This document shows positions 35,840-44,693 of a DNA stretch of 64,000 nucleotides, piece after piece (position 1 is the first letter of the stretch; each line of letters begins with the position of its first letter). A model generated the notes under the pieces. The model was not told the origin of the DNA. It made no database searches and saw only the letters and a list, made by a program, of their open reading frames with translations. The stretch covers positions 1 through 64,000 of the forward strand of contig NZ_BOQP01000029.1 of NCBI RefSeq assembly GCF_018332715.1, given 5' to 3'. Position numbers and translations under genes: made by a program. This DNA comes from Winogradskya consettensis. GTDB lineage: Bacteria > Actinomycetota > Actinomycetes > Mycobacteriales > Micromonosporaceae.

Positions 35840-36634
35840 GTGACCATGCGCCGTGCCCGCCGTATCGCATCCACCGCCGTCGTTGCCGCCATCGCCGTCA
35901 CCGGCCTGTCCGCGTGCCAGCAGTCGCCGGACGTCGCTGCCTACGTCGGGAAGCAGAGCATCTCCGAGGACCGGGTCGAGAAGATCCTCGATCAGGTCCG
36001 CGACGATCTGACCGAGGCCCGGAGCAAGGCCGCGGCCACGGGCGAGGCCGGCGGTGCCTCGGCCGGCGCGGTGAGCCCGCTCGTCATGCCGATCAAGCAG
36101 CAGGACGTGGTCAACACGCTGCTCAGCATCGACGTGCTGAGCAAGGCGGCGCAGGCGCACGGTGTGCAGGCCGCCGCCGAGCCGACCGTCGACCAGGTCG
36201 CCCAGTCCCGCAGCTACTCGGCGACCTGGGAATACACCAAGCTCTACACGCAGACGTTCCAGCTGCGCGCCGCGCTGCAGAGCAAGGTGACGCCGGCGAC
36301 GCTCACCGACGCCGACCTGCGCGACGTCTACAAGCGCCTGATCGCGGGCGGGGCCGCCGACCCGAGCACGCCGTACGACCAGTTCGCGAGCCAGCTCTCC
36401 GCCGATAACAAGAAGCTGCTCGAGACGTATGTCGCGATGCGTAACGAGCTGCAGGACATCGCCGCCGACGCGAAGGTCAAGCTCAACCCGCGGTACGGCA
36501 ACCAGCAGGTCACGCTGCTGTCGGCACAGTCCGCGGACGGCAAGGACGTGCCGCTCGTGGTGGTGTCGTTCGCCGGTAATGCTGACGAGGCCCCGTACGT
36601 CACCGACGTCTCGGCCGTGACTACCCTCGGCTGA
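35840..36634 (+). CDS. SurA-like lipoprotein
   Basis: This 264-residue protein has a lipoprotein signal ending in the lipobox LSAC (near residues 23-26). The mature N-terminus, VAAYVGKQSISEDRVEKILDQV, resembles the helical chaperone segment of SurA/PpiD-type foldases. I see no parvulin isomerase domain. It is therefore a membrane-tethered helical protein of unknown partner. It starts 7 nt after mfd at GTG 35840 (ATG 35846 is an in-frame alternative). Its TGA shares a base with the mazG ATG, so mfd, this gene and mazG form one unit. Confidence 0.75.
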   Translation: MTMRRARRIASTAVVAAIAVTGLSACQQSPDVAAYVGKQSISEDRVEKILDQVRDDLTEARSKAAATGEAGGASAGAVSPLVMPIKQQDVVNTLLSIDVLSKAAQAHGVQAAAEPTVDQVAQSRSYSATWEYTKLYTQTFQLRAALQSKVTPATLTDADLRDVYKRLIAGGAADPSTPYDQFASQLSADNKKLLETYVAMRNELQDIAADAKVKLNPRYGNQQVTLLSAQSADGKDVPLVVVSFAGNADEAPYVTDVSAVTTLG

Positions 36635-37602
36635 TGACCCAGCCCGCCGGCCGCATCGTTCTCCTGGTTACGTCACCTCGGCTGCCGGCGGGGCTGCTCA
36701 CGGCGTACGCGTGGGATCTGGTCCGTAGCAACCCGGTCTTCACGGCCTACGACGGGCCGCAGGTGGTCGCCCTGCGTGCCTCCGGGGTGACTGTGAACGT
36801 TGTTTCTCCCTCTATCGATCAACTTGTCGGGTCGCTGACTTCGTCTTCGACGGTCGTGTGGCTGGCGGGTGCCGCAGGCGACGAGGATTTCGCCCGCCGG
36901 CTGGGAATGCGGCTCGCCCGCGAGCCCGGGCTGGCCGAGCTGGAGCTGTGTCACGGCTCGTGGGATCCGCCCGGTGCGCGGCTGCTCGACGCGGTCGCCG
37001 TGATGGACCGGCTCGTGTCGCCCGGCGGTGACCCGTGGAAGCAGCAGCAGACCCACGAGACCCTCGCGCAGTATCTGCTCGAGGAGAGCTACGAGGCGTA
37101 CGACGCCATCGCCGACAACGACCTCGACGCCCTCCGCGAGGAGCTGGGTGACGTGCTGCTCCAGATCGTCCTGCACGCCAGGCTCGCCGAGGACCTGCCC
37201 GAGGACGAGCGCTGGAACGTCGACGACGTGGCCGGTGACCTGGTCGACAAGATGGTCCGGCGCAACCCGCACGTGTTCGCCGGGGAGAGCGTCGCCAGTG
37301 TCGAGGACATCATCGACAACTGGGAACGCATCAAGAAAGCGGAGAAGTCCCGCGAGTCCGTCCTGGAGGGAATCGCCCTGAGCCAGCCCGCGCTGGCGCT
37401 CGCCGCGAAGATCCTGCAGCGCACGGAGCGCGCCGGTCTGGACGTGCCGCTACCGTCCGATGCCGACCTCGGGTCCACCCTGCTACGGCTCGTCGCGCAG
37501 TCCCGGGTCGACGGTCTCGATGCCGAGTCGTTGCTGCGTGCGGCCGCTCTGCGCTACGCCGGCGCCGTGCGCGACGCGGAAAGTGTCGCACCGGCCGAGT
37601 AA
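36634..37602 (+). CDS. mazG: MazG nucleoside triphosphate pyrophosphohydrolase
   Basis: This 322-residue protein has an N-terminal extension of about 125 residues and a C-terminal MazG domain. The metal-binding helices appear as LLEESYEAYDAI and REELGDVLLQIVLHA, with ExxE/ExxD acidic residues; WKQQQTHETL opens the domain. It hydrolyses non-canonical NTPs to NMP and pyrophosphate. The extended N-terminal part is known in actinobacterial MazG. It is coupled to the lipoprotein upstream (TGATG). Confidence 0.9.
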   Translation: MTQPAGRIVLLVTSPRLPAGLLTAYAWDLVRSNPVFTAYDGPQVVALRASGVTVNVVSPSIDQLVGSLTSSSTVVWLAGAAGDEDFARRLGMRLAREPGLAELELCHGSWDPPGARLLDAVAVMDRLVSPGGDPWKQQQTHETLAQYLLEESYEAYDAIADNDLDALREELGDVLLQIVLHARLAEDLPEDERWNVDDVAGDLVDKMVRRNPHVFAGESVASVEDIIDNWERIKKAEKSRESVLEGIALSQPALALAAKILQRTERAGLDVPLPSDADLGSTLLRLVAQSRVDGLDAESLLRAAALRYAGAVRDAESVAPAE

Positions 37603-37612
37603 GTTCTGCTCC

Positions 37613-39229
37613 ATGCCGGAGTTCGTACCCCTCGCCGAGCGCATCGTCGACGCGATCCTCGAAAGCGACCCCGCCCTCGCCTCCTACGCGGGGGACCACC
37701 GCTTCGACGCCGCCCTGCCCGACCTGTCCCCGGGTGCGGTCACCGAGCGGGTCACGATGCTGCGCGACGCGGCCGACGCCCTCTCCGGCATCGACCCCGA
37801 CTCGTTCGACCAGCAGGATCAGGTCGACCACGCGATCCTCTCGGCGGTGGTCGAGCGCGGCATCTTCGAGCTGACCGACGTGCGCGAGCACGAGTGGAAC
37901 CCCCTCGAGCACAACCCCGGCCCGCTGCTGCACATGCTGATCGCGCGTCCGTTCGCGCCCGCCGAGGAGCGGCTGACCAGCCTCGAGGGCCGGCTCGCGG
38001 CGATCCCCGACGCGCTGGCGACGGCCCGCGCGGTGCTGCGCGACATGCCCCGGCTGCACACCGAGGTCGCCCGCGGCCAGTTCGCCGGTTCCGCCGCGCT
38101 GATCCGCGACGAGCTGCCCGGGCTCGTCGGTCAGGCGCCCGGCCCGCGCCCGGCGATCGAGCCCGTTGCCGCGGCGGCGCTGAAGGCCTTCGAGGAGTTC
38201 GACGGCTTCCTCGCCCGGCGGCTCGAGAGCGCCGACTCCGGCCGTGACCCCCGCCTCGGGCGCCCGCTCTGGGAGGCGCGGCTCTGGCACACGCTCGACA
38301 CCGAGTTGCCCGCCGCCGAGATCCTCGCGCGGGCCCGGCGCACCCTCGACGACGTCGGTGCCCAGCTGCGCGAGGCTGCTGCCGAGCTGGTCGGCGGTCC
38401 GGCCACCGACGAGACCGTGCGCCGCGCGCTCGACAGCCTCGCGGCCGAGCACCCCGACGACGCCACGATCGTCGACCTGGCGAAGGTGACGATGGGCGAG
38501 GCCACCGACTTCGTCCGCGAGCACGACCTGATGACGCTGTTCGACGACCCCTGCGTCATCGAGGAGATGCCGGAGTTCGCCCGCGGCGTGGCCGTCGCCT
38601 ACTGCGACCCGCCCGGCCCGCTGGAGACCGCCGACGTCCCGACGTTCTACTGCATCGCCCCGGCCCCGGCCGAGTGGAGCGCCGCGCGCCGCGAGTCGTT
38701 CTACCGCGAATACAACAACCACATGCTGCGCAACCTGACCGTGCACGAGGCCATGCCCGGCCATTTTCTGCAGCTCGCCCACTCCCGCCGGTTCCGCGCC
38801 GCCACCCGGGTGCGGTCGCTCGGCTTCTCCGGCCCGTTCGTCGAGGGCTGGGCGGTCTATGCCGAGGAGCTGATGACCGGCCTCGGCTTCGGCGGTCTGC
38901 CGATCCGGCTGCAGCAGCTCAAGATGCAGCTCCGGATGAGCCTCAACGCCGTGCTCGACCAGCTCGTGCACTGCGAGGACCTGCCCGAGGCGGAGGCGAT
39001 GGCGATGATGACCGGGCTCGGCTTCCAGGAGGAGGGCGAGGCAGCGGGCAAATGGAAGCGCGCGCTGCTGACCTCGACCCAGCTCTCCACCTATTTCGTC
39101 GGCTACACCGAGATCGCCGAGATCGCGGCCGCCCGGCCCTTCGGCGCCACCCCCAAGGCCTGGCACGACGCGATGCTGGCCCACGGCTCGCCGCCGCCGC
39201 GCCACCTGCGCTTCCTGCTGGGGGTGTGA
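37613..39229 (+). CDS. DUF885-family putative metallopeptidase
   Basis: This 538-residue DUF885 protein has a zinc-peptidase HExxH-type motif as HEAMPGHFLQLAH near residue 380, and a downstream GWAVYAEELM segment that would provide the third ligand Glu. There is no signal peptide, so it should be cytoplasmic. The family is related to thermolysin-like or M32-like helical peptidases, but substrates are mostly unknown. The ATG at 37613 begins 10 nt after mazG. The in-frame extension back to 37460 is inside mazG. Confidence 0.82.
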   Translation: MPEFVPLAERIVDAILESDPALASYAGDHRFDAALPDLSPGAVTERVTMLRDAADALSGIDPDSFDQQDQVDHAILSAVVERGIFELTDVREHEWNPLEHNPGPLLHMLIARPFAPAEERLTSLEGRLAAIPDALATARAVLRDMPRLHTEVARGQFAGSAALIRDELPGLVGQAPGPRPAIEPVAAAALKAFEEFDGFLARRLESADSGRDPRLGRPLWEARLWHTLDTELPAAEILARARRTLDDVGAQLREAAAELVGGPATDETVRRALDSLAAEHPDDATIVDLAKVTMGEATDFVREHDLMTLFDDPCVIEEMPEFARGVAVAYCDPPGPLETADVPTFYCIAPAPAEWSAARRESFYREYNNHMLRNLTVHEAMPGHFLQLAHSRRFRAATRVRSLGFSGPFVEGWAVYAEELMTGLGFGGLPIRLQQLKMQLRMSLNAVLDQLVHCEDLPEAEAMAMMTGLGFQEEGEAAGKWKRALLTSTQLSTYFVGYTEIAEIAAARPFGATPKAWHDAMLAHGSPPPRHLRFLLGV

Positions 39230-39231
39230 CC

Positions 39232-40185
39232 ATGCGTCCGGCCGGCTTCGCCCCCGGCTCCCCGACCGGCGGCCTCTTCCGGCACAGCCACGTCGCGGTG
39301 GGGGCGTCCACGCTGCACGTCGTCGAGGCGGGTCCCGCGGACGGCCAGGTCTTTCTCCTGGTGCACGGCTGGCCCCAGTCCTGGTTCTCGTGGCGGGGCG
39401 TGATGGCCGCCGGCGCGGCGGCTGGTGCCCGGATGGTGGCGTTCGACCTGCCCGGGGTGGGGGAGTCGACCGGCGACGCGACCGACGGCACCAAGCGCTC
39501 CCTCGCCGAGGTGGTCCACGGGCTGATCGGCGCGCTGGGGCTGCACCGCCCGGTCCTCGCCGGCCACGACTGCGGCGGAATGATCGGCTGGTCCTACCTC
39601 CAGACCTATGACGACGTCGCGGCCGTCGCGATCCTCGACACCGTCGTGCCCGGGATCGACCCGTGGAACGACGTGCTCGCCAACCCGTATCTCTGGCATT
39701 TCGCGTTCCACTCGATCCCGGGGCTGCCCGAGACGATGGTCACCGGCCGCGAGCGGCCCTACTTCGACTACTTCTTCGACGTCCTCTCACCCGACCCGGC
39801 CCGGATCACCGACGACGCCCGCCAGGCCGCCGTCGCCGCCTACAGCACCCCCGAATCCCTCGCCGCCGGCTTCTCCTGGTACCGCCAACTCCACGCCGAT
39901 GCCGCCAACAACACCCCACAACCCGCCACGTCCGGCCCTGCCCCGTCCGGTCCTGACGTAGGGCCGGCGTCCGACATCGCGCTCGACGCGCGGCGGGTGG
40001 GGACGCCGTTGCTCTATGTGCGTGGGGAGAAGGAGGGCGGCGATCTTGACCGTTACGTCGCGGGGTTCCGGGCGGCAGGGGTCGACGATGTTCGGGGTGT
40101 CCGGATTCCGCGCGCGGGGCATTTCACCCTCGAGGAAGAGCCCGCGGAGGTGTGGGCCGTTCTCAGTTCTTTCGGTGGTCGATGA
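39232..40185 (+). CDS. Alpha/beta hydrolase, epoxide-hydrolase-like
   Basis: This 317-residue alpha/beta hydrolase has the oxyanion loop HGWPQSWFSW, the nucleophile elbow GHDCGG with Asp as the probable nucleophile (as in epoxide hydrolases and haloalkane dehalogenases), and a C-terminal RAGHF with the catalytic His. The cap region contains a Pro/Ser/Gly-rich insertion (near 222-240). The ATG at 39232 was chosen; GTG 39226 is also in frame and would overlap the preceding stop. Its 3' end overlaps the convergent lipoprotein gene by 23 bp. Substrate unknown. Confidence 0.8.
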   Translation: MRPAGFAPGSPTGGLFRHSHVAVGASTLHVVEAGPADGQVFLLVHGWPQSWFSWRGVMAAGAAAGARMVAFDLPGVGESTGDATDGTKRSLAEVVHGLIGALGLHRPVLAGHDCGGMIGWSYLQTYDDVAAVAILDTVVPGIDPWNDVLANPYLWHFAFHSIPGLPETMVTGRERPYFDYFFDVLSPDPARITDDARQAAVAAYSTPESLAAGFSWYRQLHADAANNTPQPATSGPAPSGPDVGPASDIALDARRVGTPLLYVRGEKEGGDLDRYVAGFRAAGVDDVRGVRIPRAGHFTLEEEPAEVWAVLSSFGGR

Positions 40186-40834
40186 TTTTCGCGCCCGCGG
40201 GCAGCTCGAACGTGTCGGCGGAGACCTGCTCCGAGTAGTGCGTCATCGCCACGTCGGCTCGGCCCGCACCGAGCAGGCCGGTGAAGCTGCCGAGCAGGCC
40301 GTCGTTGGTGATGCAGGCGTCGAAGCCGTCCAGCTTGACGCACGTGGCGTGTCGTCCGGCGATCGTCGTGTCGCGCTGAGTGACTGAAATGTCCGGGTCG
40401 AGGGAGGCGCGGTTGAGAGCCGTCTGCACCGCGTCGGGCATCACCATGCCGGCGTTGGTGGCTCCGCGGAAGACCGCGGCGGGCGGTGGGCTCGTCGCGG
40501 TGGCCGGCGCGGTCAACGTGCAGGTCACCGGGGCGGGCGTGGTGGTGCACGAGGTGATCGCCGCCGAGGTGACGAGCACCTTGCCGCCCGGGTAGACGTA
40601 CGCCGTGCCGGCTGGATCGCGTACCTGTGCGATCGTCCCGGTCTTGCCCCCGGTTAGCTGATAGGTCGCCTCGAAGGTCAGGTCTCCCGCGCCGGCGAGC
40701 TGAGCCGCGAGATCGGCCACCAGGTCGTTGCGGCTCAGTCCGGAAGCCGACGCTTTGTCCAGATCCGAGCAGCCCGGCAGGGCGACGAGGGCGACAAGCG
40801 CAACCGCTGCGCAACGCAGGCGTAATGAGGGCAC
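40163..40834 (-). CDS. Secreted lipoprotein of unknown function
   Basis: This 223-residue protein has a lipoprotein signal with lipobox LPGC (near residue 20). The mature part, ATYQLTGGKTGTIAQVRDPAGTAYVYPGG and later FELPAGAKI, is a beta-rich domain with four well-spaced Cys residues (SCTTT, TCTLT, TCVKL, ACITN) that probably form two disulfides. I do not recognise a family beyond a weak likeness to actinobacterial LppX/LprG-type lipid carriers. I chose the GTG at 40834, with AAAGGTGG just upstream. Convergent and overlapping with the hydrolase gene. Confidence 0.65.
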   Translation of the reverse strand: MPSLRLRCAAVALVALVALPGCSDLDKASASGLSRNDLVADLAAQLAGAGDLTFEATYQLTGGKTGTIAQVRDPAGTAYVYPGGKVLVTSAAITSCTTTPAPVTCTLTAPATATSPPPAAVFRGATNAGMVMPDAVQTALNRASLDPDISVTQRDTTIAGRHATCVKLDGFDACITNDGLLGSFTGLLGAGRADVAMTHYSEQVSADTFELPAGAKIIDHRKN

Positions 40835-40878
40835 GGGCCCACCTTTGCCGATGCCCGCAACCCGGCGCAAACGAGTTG

Positions 40879-41496
40879 TCAGGCGCGGCTGCGGCTGAGC
40901 AGCTGCTGGCGCATGACGTACCGGCGGATGAGCCGGGCCTGGGCCTCGCCGGAGTCGAAGACGGCCACGATCTCGACCGACATCGGGCCCGGCGGCACCT
41001 GCTGGGGGAGCATCGCGACCCGGGAGGCGGTGGCCGGCACGTTGATGATCTCGCTGCCGAGCTGGATCCAGAGCCGTAGTTCCTCGCCCTCGACCACGTT
41101 CGTGCCCTCGAAGTGGGCGCGGGCGCTGTGCTCGCTGATGTCGCGGACCCAGCCGTGGGCGTCGATCCAGCCGTCGCGGCGCAGGATGATCTGCTCGCCG
41201 CCGCCACCGCGGACGAAGTGGCGCTGCTGTTCGACGTGGGCCTCACCGGCGGGCAGGACCTCTACCCGGTTCTCCTCGACCTCGACGACTGCGCACGGCA
41301 GGGCGAACCTGCCGCGCGGGGCCGCCGACCAGCGCAGCGTGACGGACGAGCCCACCCGGGGCACGGCCGCCAGCGGCGTGGAGAGGGTCAGGCCCGCGCC
41401 ACCGGCGTGAACCACACGGACACGGGCGGCCTGCTCGTCGGAGGCGGTCATCTCGACGTACGAGCCGGCATCGGGGAGCTGCGCGAGAGTAGTCAT
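40879..41496 (-). CDS. PilZ-domain protein
   Basis: This protein of about 205 residues appears to be a two-domain PilZ protein: an N-terminal YcgR-like beta domain (about 1-95) and a C-terminal PilZ domain. The c-di-GMP motif is imperfect: RHFVR gives the RxxxR box, but the second motif reads DISEHSARAHF where D/NxSxxG is expected. Binding may be weak or lost. The start is uncertain: ATG 41496 fits the likely domain boundary, with ATG 41511 and 41601 also in frame. It reads away from eno. Confidence 0.7.
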   Translation of the reverse strand: MTTLAQLPDAGSYVEMTASDEQAARVRVVHAGGAGLTLSTPLAAVPRVGSSVTLRWSAAPRGRFALPCAVVEVEENRVEVLPAGEAHVEQQRHFVRGGGGEQIILRRDGWIDAHGWVRDISEHSARAHFEGTNVVEGEELRLWIQLGSEIINVPATASRVAMLPQQVPPGPMSVEIVAVFDSGEAQARLIRRYVMRQQLLSRSRA

Positions 41497-41663
41497 AGCG
41501 ACCAGGGACATCGGCCCGCCCGGCCCGGCCATGAGCCCCGCGTCGCTCAAGAACGGCGCAAGTGTTCTGGGAAGTTCATGAGCCCCCAGCACCCCGCTCA
41601 TCCGAGGTCTATACCCTCAGACTCGTGCTCAAAGTTTCTAACTAATAGGGAGCGACACGACAG

Positions 41664-42947
41664 ATGGCCACCATTGAAGCGATCGTCGCCCGGGAAATCC
41701 TCGACTCACGGGGAAATCCGACCGTCGAGGTCGAGGTCGGGCTCGACGACGGGACCATCGGCCGTGCCGCGGTCCCGTCCGGCGCCTCCACCGGCGCCTT
41801 CGAGGCGATCGAACTGCGTGACGGCGACAAGGGCCGCTACCTCGGCAAGGGTGTCGAGCAGGCGGTCAGCAACGTCGAGGACAAGATCGCTGACGAGCTG
41901 ATCGGCTACGAGGCCAGCGAGCAGCGCCTGATCGACGAGAAGATGCTCGACCTGGACGGCACGGCCGACAAGTCGGAGCTGGGCGCCAACGCGATCCTGG
42001 GCGTCTCGCTCGCGGTCGCCAAGGCCGCCGCGCAGAGCTCCGAGCTGCCGCTGTTCCGCTACGTCGGCGGCCCCAACGCGCACCTGCTGCCCGTGCCGAT
42101 GATGAACATCCTCAACGGCGGGGCGCACGCCGACTCGAACGTCGACGTGCAGGAATTCATGATCGCGCCGATCGGTGCGGCCAGCTTCCGCGAAGCGCTT
42201 CGCACCGGCGCGGAGGTCTACCACGCGCTCAAGTCGGTGCTGAAGAAGAAGGGCCTCTCGACGGGCCTCGGCGACGAGGGTGGCTTCGCCCCCAACCTGC
42301 CGACCAACGCCGCCGCCCTGGACCTGATCGGCGAGGCCGTCGCGGCTGCCGGCTTCACTCTGGGTACGGACATCGTGCTGGCGATGGACGTCGCCGCGAC
42401 CGAGTTCTACAAGGACGGCGCGTACGTCTTCGAGGGCTCGCCGAAGTCGACCGAGGAAATGATCAACTACTACGCCAAGCTCGCCGAGGCGTACCCGATC
42501 GTCTCCATCGAGGACCCGCTGTCGGAGGAGGACTGGGCCGGCTGGACGGCGATGACCGCACAGCTGGGTAACAAAATCCAGATCGTCGGCGACGACCTCT
42601 TCGTGACGAACCCCACTCGAATCGGCCGGGGCATCGCCGAGAGCGCCGCCAACGCTGTTCTGGTGAAGGTCAACCAGATCGGTTCGCTCACCGAGACGCT
42701 CGACGCGGTGGACCTCGCGCACCGGGCCGGCTTCAAGACGATGATGAGCCACCGGTCCGGCGAGACCGAGGACGTCACCATCGCCGACCTGGCAGTTGCC
42801 GTCGGCAGCGGCCAGATCAAGACCGGTGCTCCGGCGCGTTCGGACCGGGTCGCGAAGTACAACCAGCTCCTGCGCATCGAGGAAGAGCTGGGCGACGCCG
42901 CCCGCTACGCCGGGGCAGGCGCGTTCCCGCGTTACCGCTCCGCGTAA
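41664..42947 (+). CDS. eno: Enolase
   Basis: This 427-residue enolase converts 2-phosphoglycerate to phosphoenolpyruvate in glycolysis. It has AREILDSRGNPTVEVEV, SGASTGAFEA (mobile loop), GDEGGFAPNL (Glu/Gly of the active site), the magnesium ligands in LAMDVAATEF, SIEDPLSEEDW and QIVGDDLFVTN, the catalytic Lys in NAVLVKVNQIG and SHRSGETED. Full length. GGGAG lies about 11 nt before the ATG. A structured inverted repeat separates it from divIC. Confidence 0.98.
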   Translation: MATIEAIVAREILDSRGNPTVEVEVGLDDGTIGRAAVPSGASTGAFEAIELRDGDKGRYLGKGVEQAVSNVEDKIADELIGYEASEQRLIDEKMLDLDGTADKSELGANAILGVSLAVAKAAAQSSELPLFRYVGGPNAHLLPVPMMNILNGGAHADSNVDVQEFMIAPIGAASFREALRTGAEVYHALKSVLKKKGLSTGLGDEGGFAPNLPTNAAALDLIGEAVAAAGFTLGTDIVLAMDVAATEFYKDGAYVFEGSPKSTEEMINYYAKLAEAYPIVSIEDPLSEEDWAGWTAMTAQLGNKIQIVGDDLFVTNPTRIGRGIAESAANAVLVKVNQIGSLTETLDAVDLAHRAGFKTMMSHRSGETEDVTIADLAVAVGSGQIKTGAPARSDRVAKYNQLLRIEEELGDAARYAGAGAFPRYRSA

Positions 42948-42963
42948 CGCTCTGTCACGAGAT

Positions 42964-43026
42964 CATGGAGTTGTGGCTCCCCGTTTTTTGGGCATAGTGT
43001 CCAGGGACAGGTGCCGCAACTCCATG
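42964..43026 (+). promoter_or_regulatory. Long inverted repeat between eno and divIC
   Basis: CATGGAGTTGTGGC (42964-42977) pairs with GCCGCAACTCCATG (43013-43026): a 14-bp stem with one G-U pair. The 35-nt interior holds CCCCGTTTTTTGGG and a small hairpin, TGTCC/GGACA. It may shape eno-divIC mRNA, end transcription partly, or bind a protein. Confidence 0.6.
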
Positions 43027-43056
43027 GTCTTTGGCGAGTGCCGGGGGAGGGCAGGG

Positions 43057-43680
43057 ATGACGCAGCGCCGCAGTCCGAGTGGACAGGGGCCGTCGCGCCG
43101 CTCCACCGGCTATGCGGGGCGTCCGGGTGTCCGTAACGGCGCCCGTCCTTCGCGCACCCGTGACACCGTGCCGACCCGCATCGAGCCGCGGCACATGCCG
43201 TCGGCCCGCAGCACCGGCAGCGTCAACAGATCCAGCAGCAGACCGGCGGCAGCCCGCCGCGCGGCCGCGTCCGGCGCCACCAAGCGCACCGTTGCGACCC
43301 GGCCCAAGGCGTTCACCGCCCGGGCGACCGTTCTGATCTCCGTCCTCGTGGTGCTCGCTCTCGCCTACACCTACCCGGTCCGCGTCTATCTCGCGCAGGA
43401 ATCCCAGATCGCTCAGATCCAGGCCGACCAGGCCCTGCAGGAGTCGACGATCAAGGGGCTGCAGGAGGAGGCGGACAAGTGGCAGGACGACGAATACGTC
43501 CGCAGCCAGGCCCGTGACCGGCTGATGTATGTGAAACCGGGCGAGGTGCCGCTGGTCGTGTTCGACGACCCGACCGGCGCCGAACGCGACGGAACCAAGA
43601 CCGCGACGGCCGAGCCCGGCCGGTGGTACGACACACTGTGGGGAAGTGTCGCAGCAGCCAATGCAGAATCCCGAAAGTAG
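43057..43680 (+). CDS. FtsB/DivIC-family septum formation protein
   Basis: This 207-residue bitopic protein has a long basic, Ser/Arg-rich cytoplasmic region (about 1-90), one transmembrane helix (ATVLISVLVVLALAY) and an extracytoplasmic coiled coil (SQIAQIQADQALQESTIKGL onward) ending in YVRSQARDRLMYVKPGE, the FtsB/DivIC signature. It would join the divisome with FtsL and FtsQ partners. The position between eno and DUF501 matches mycobacterial Rv1024. I chose the ATG at 43057, preceded by GGGGGAGGG. Confidence 0.88.
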   Translation: MTQRRSPSGQGPSRRSTGYAGRPGVRNGARPSRTRDTVPTRIEPRHMPSARSTGSVNRSSSRPAAARRAAASGATKRTVATRPKAFTARATVLISVLVVLALAYTYPVRVYLAQESQIAQIQADQALQESTIKGLQEEADKWQDDEYVRSQARDRLMYVKPGEVPLVVFDDPTGAERDGTKTATAEPGRWYDTLWGSVAAANAESRK

Positions 43681-44181
43681 ATGACGACTCCTTCCGAGAC
43701 CGATCTCGAGATCGTCGCCGAGCAGCTCGGCCGCCGCCCCCGGGGCACCCGTGCCATCGCCCACCGCTGTCCGTGCGGCAATCCGGACGTGGTGGAGACC
43801 GAGCCCCGCCTCGATGACGGCACCCCGTTCCCGACCACCTTCTATCTGACCTGCCCGCGGGCCACGGCGGCGTGCAGCCGTCTCGAGTCCGCCGGGGTCA
43901 TGCGCGAGATGCAGGAGCGGCTCTCCACCGATCCCGAGCTCGCCAAGCGCTACCGGGCCGCCCACGAGGACTATCTGGCCCGCCGCGAGGCGCTCGGCCA
44001 CGTCCCCGAGATCGCGAAGGTCTCCGCCGGCGGCATGCCCGACCGGGTGAAGTGCCTGCACGTCCAGCTCGGTCACGCGCTCGCTGCCGGCCCCGGGGTC
44101 AACCCGTTCGGCGACGAGGTCCGCGCGGCGATCGAGCCCTGGTGGGCCGACGGTGCCTGCGTGCATCTGGAAACCGAGTGA
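43681..44181 (+). CDS. DUF501 family protein
   Basis: This 166-residue protein matches the DUF501 family found between divIC and ppx in actinobacteria. HRCPCGNPDVVET and YLTCPRA supply three or four Cys residues that could bind a metal. RVKCLHVQLGHALA and NPFGDEV near the C terminus are family landmarks. Its role is unknown. The ATG follows the divIC stop directly, and its TGA overlaps the next GTG. Confidence 0.85.
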   Translation: MTTPSETDLEIVAEQLGRRPRGTRAIAHRCPCGNPDVVETEPRLDDGTPFPTTFYLTCPRATAACSRLESAGVMREMQERLSTDPELAKRYRAAHEDYLARREALGHVPEIAKVSAGGMPDRVKCLHVQLGHALAAGPGVNPFGDEVRAAIEPWWADGACVHLETE

Positions 44182-44684
44182 CCGTGCAGGTGGAGATCCG
44201 CCGGGCGCGCACCTCGGATGTCCGGGCGATCCGTGCGCTCGTCGACACGTACACAGCGGATCGGCGGCTGCTCAGCAAGGCCACGGTCACGCTCTACGAG
44301 AGCGTCCAGGAGTTCTGGGTCGCCGTCACCGATGACGAGCGCGTGGTCGGCTGCGGTGCCCTGCACGTGATGTGGGAGGACCTGGCGGAGATCCGCACGG
44401 TCGCCGTCGACCCGGCCTGCCGCGGCCTGCGGATCGGCCACCGGCTCGTCGCCGAGCTGATCGACCAGGCCCGCCTGCTCGGCGTCGCCCGCGTCTTCTG
44501 TCTCACGTTCGAGACGCGCTTCTTCGGGTCGTTCGGTTTCACCGAGATCGACGGCGCGCCGGTCCCGCACACGGTCTACGAGCAGCTGCTCCGCTCGTAC
44601 GACGAGGGTGTCGCCGAGTTCCTCGACCTGGAACGGGTCAAGCCGAATACGCTCGGCAACAAGCGGATGTTGCTACATCTCTAG
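44178..44684 (+). CDS. argA: Amino-acid N-acetyltransferase (Rv2747-type ArgA)
   Basis: This 168-residue GNAT protein closely follows the short mycobacterial glutamate N-acetyltransferase Rv2747: RRARTSDVRAIRALVDTY, TLYESVQEFWVA, GALHVMWEDLAEIRTVAVDP, the acetyl-CoA loop RGLRIGHRLV, LTFETRFFGSFGFTEI and VKPNTLGNKRMLL. It should make N-acetylglutamate, the first step of arginine synthesis. The GTG at 44178 overlaps the DUF501 stop (GTGA); GTG 44184 is a second option. Its place between DUF501 and ppx differs from the mycobacterial order. Confidence 0.85.
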   Translation: MTVQVEIRRARTSDVRAIRALVDTYTADRRLLSKATVTLYESVQEFWVAVTDDERVVGCGALHVMWEDLAEIRTVAVDPACRGLRIGHRLVAELIDQARLLGVARVFCLTFETRFFGSFGFTEIDGAPVPHTVYEQLLRSYDEGVAEFLDLERVKPNTLGNKRMLLHL

Positions 44685-44693
44685 GAGACTGCC

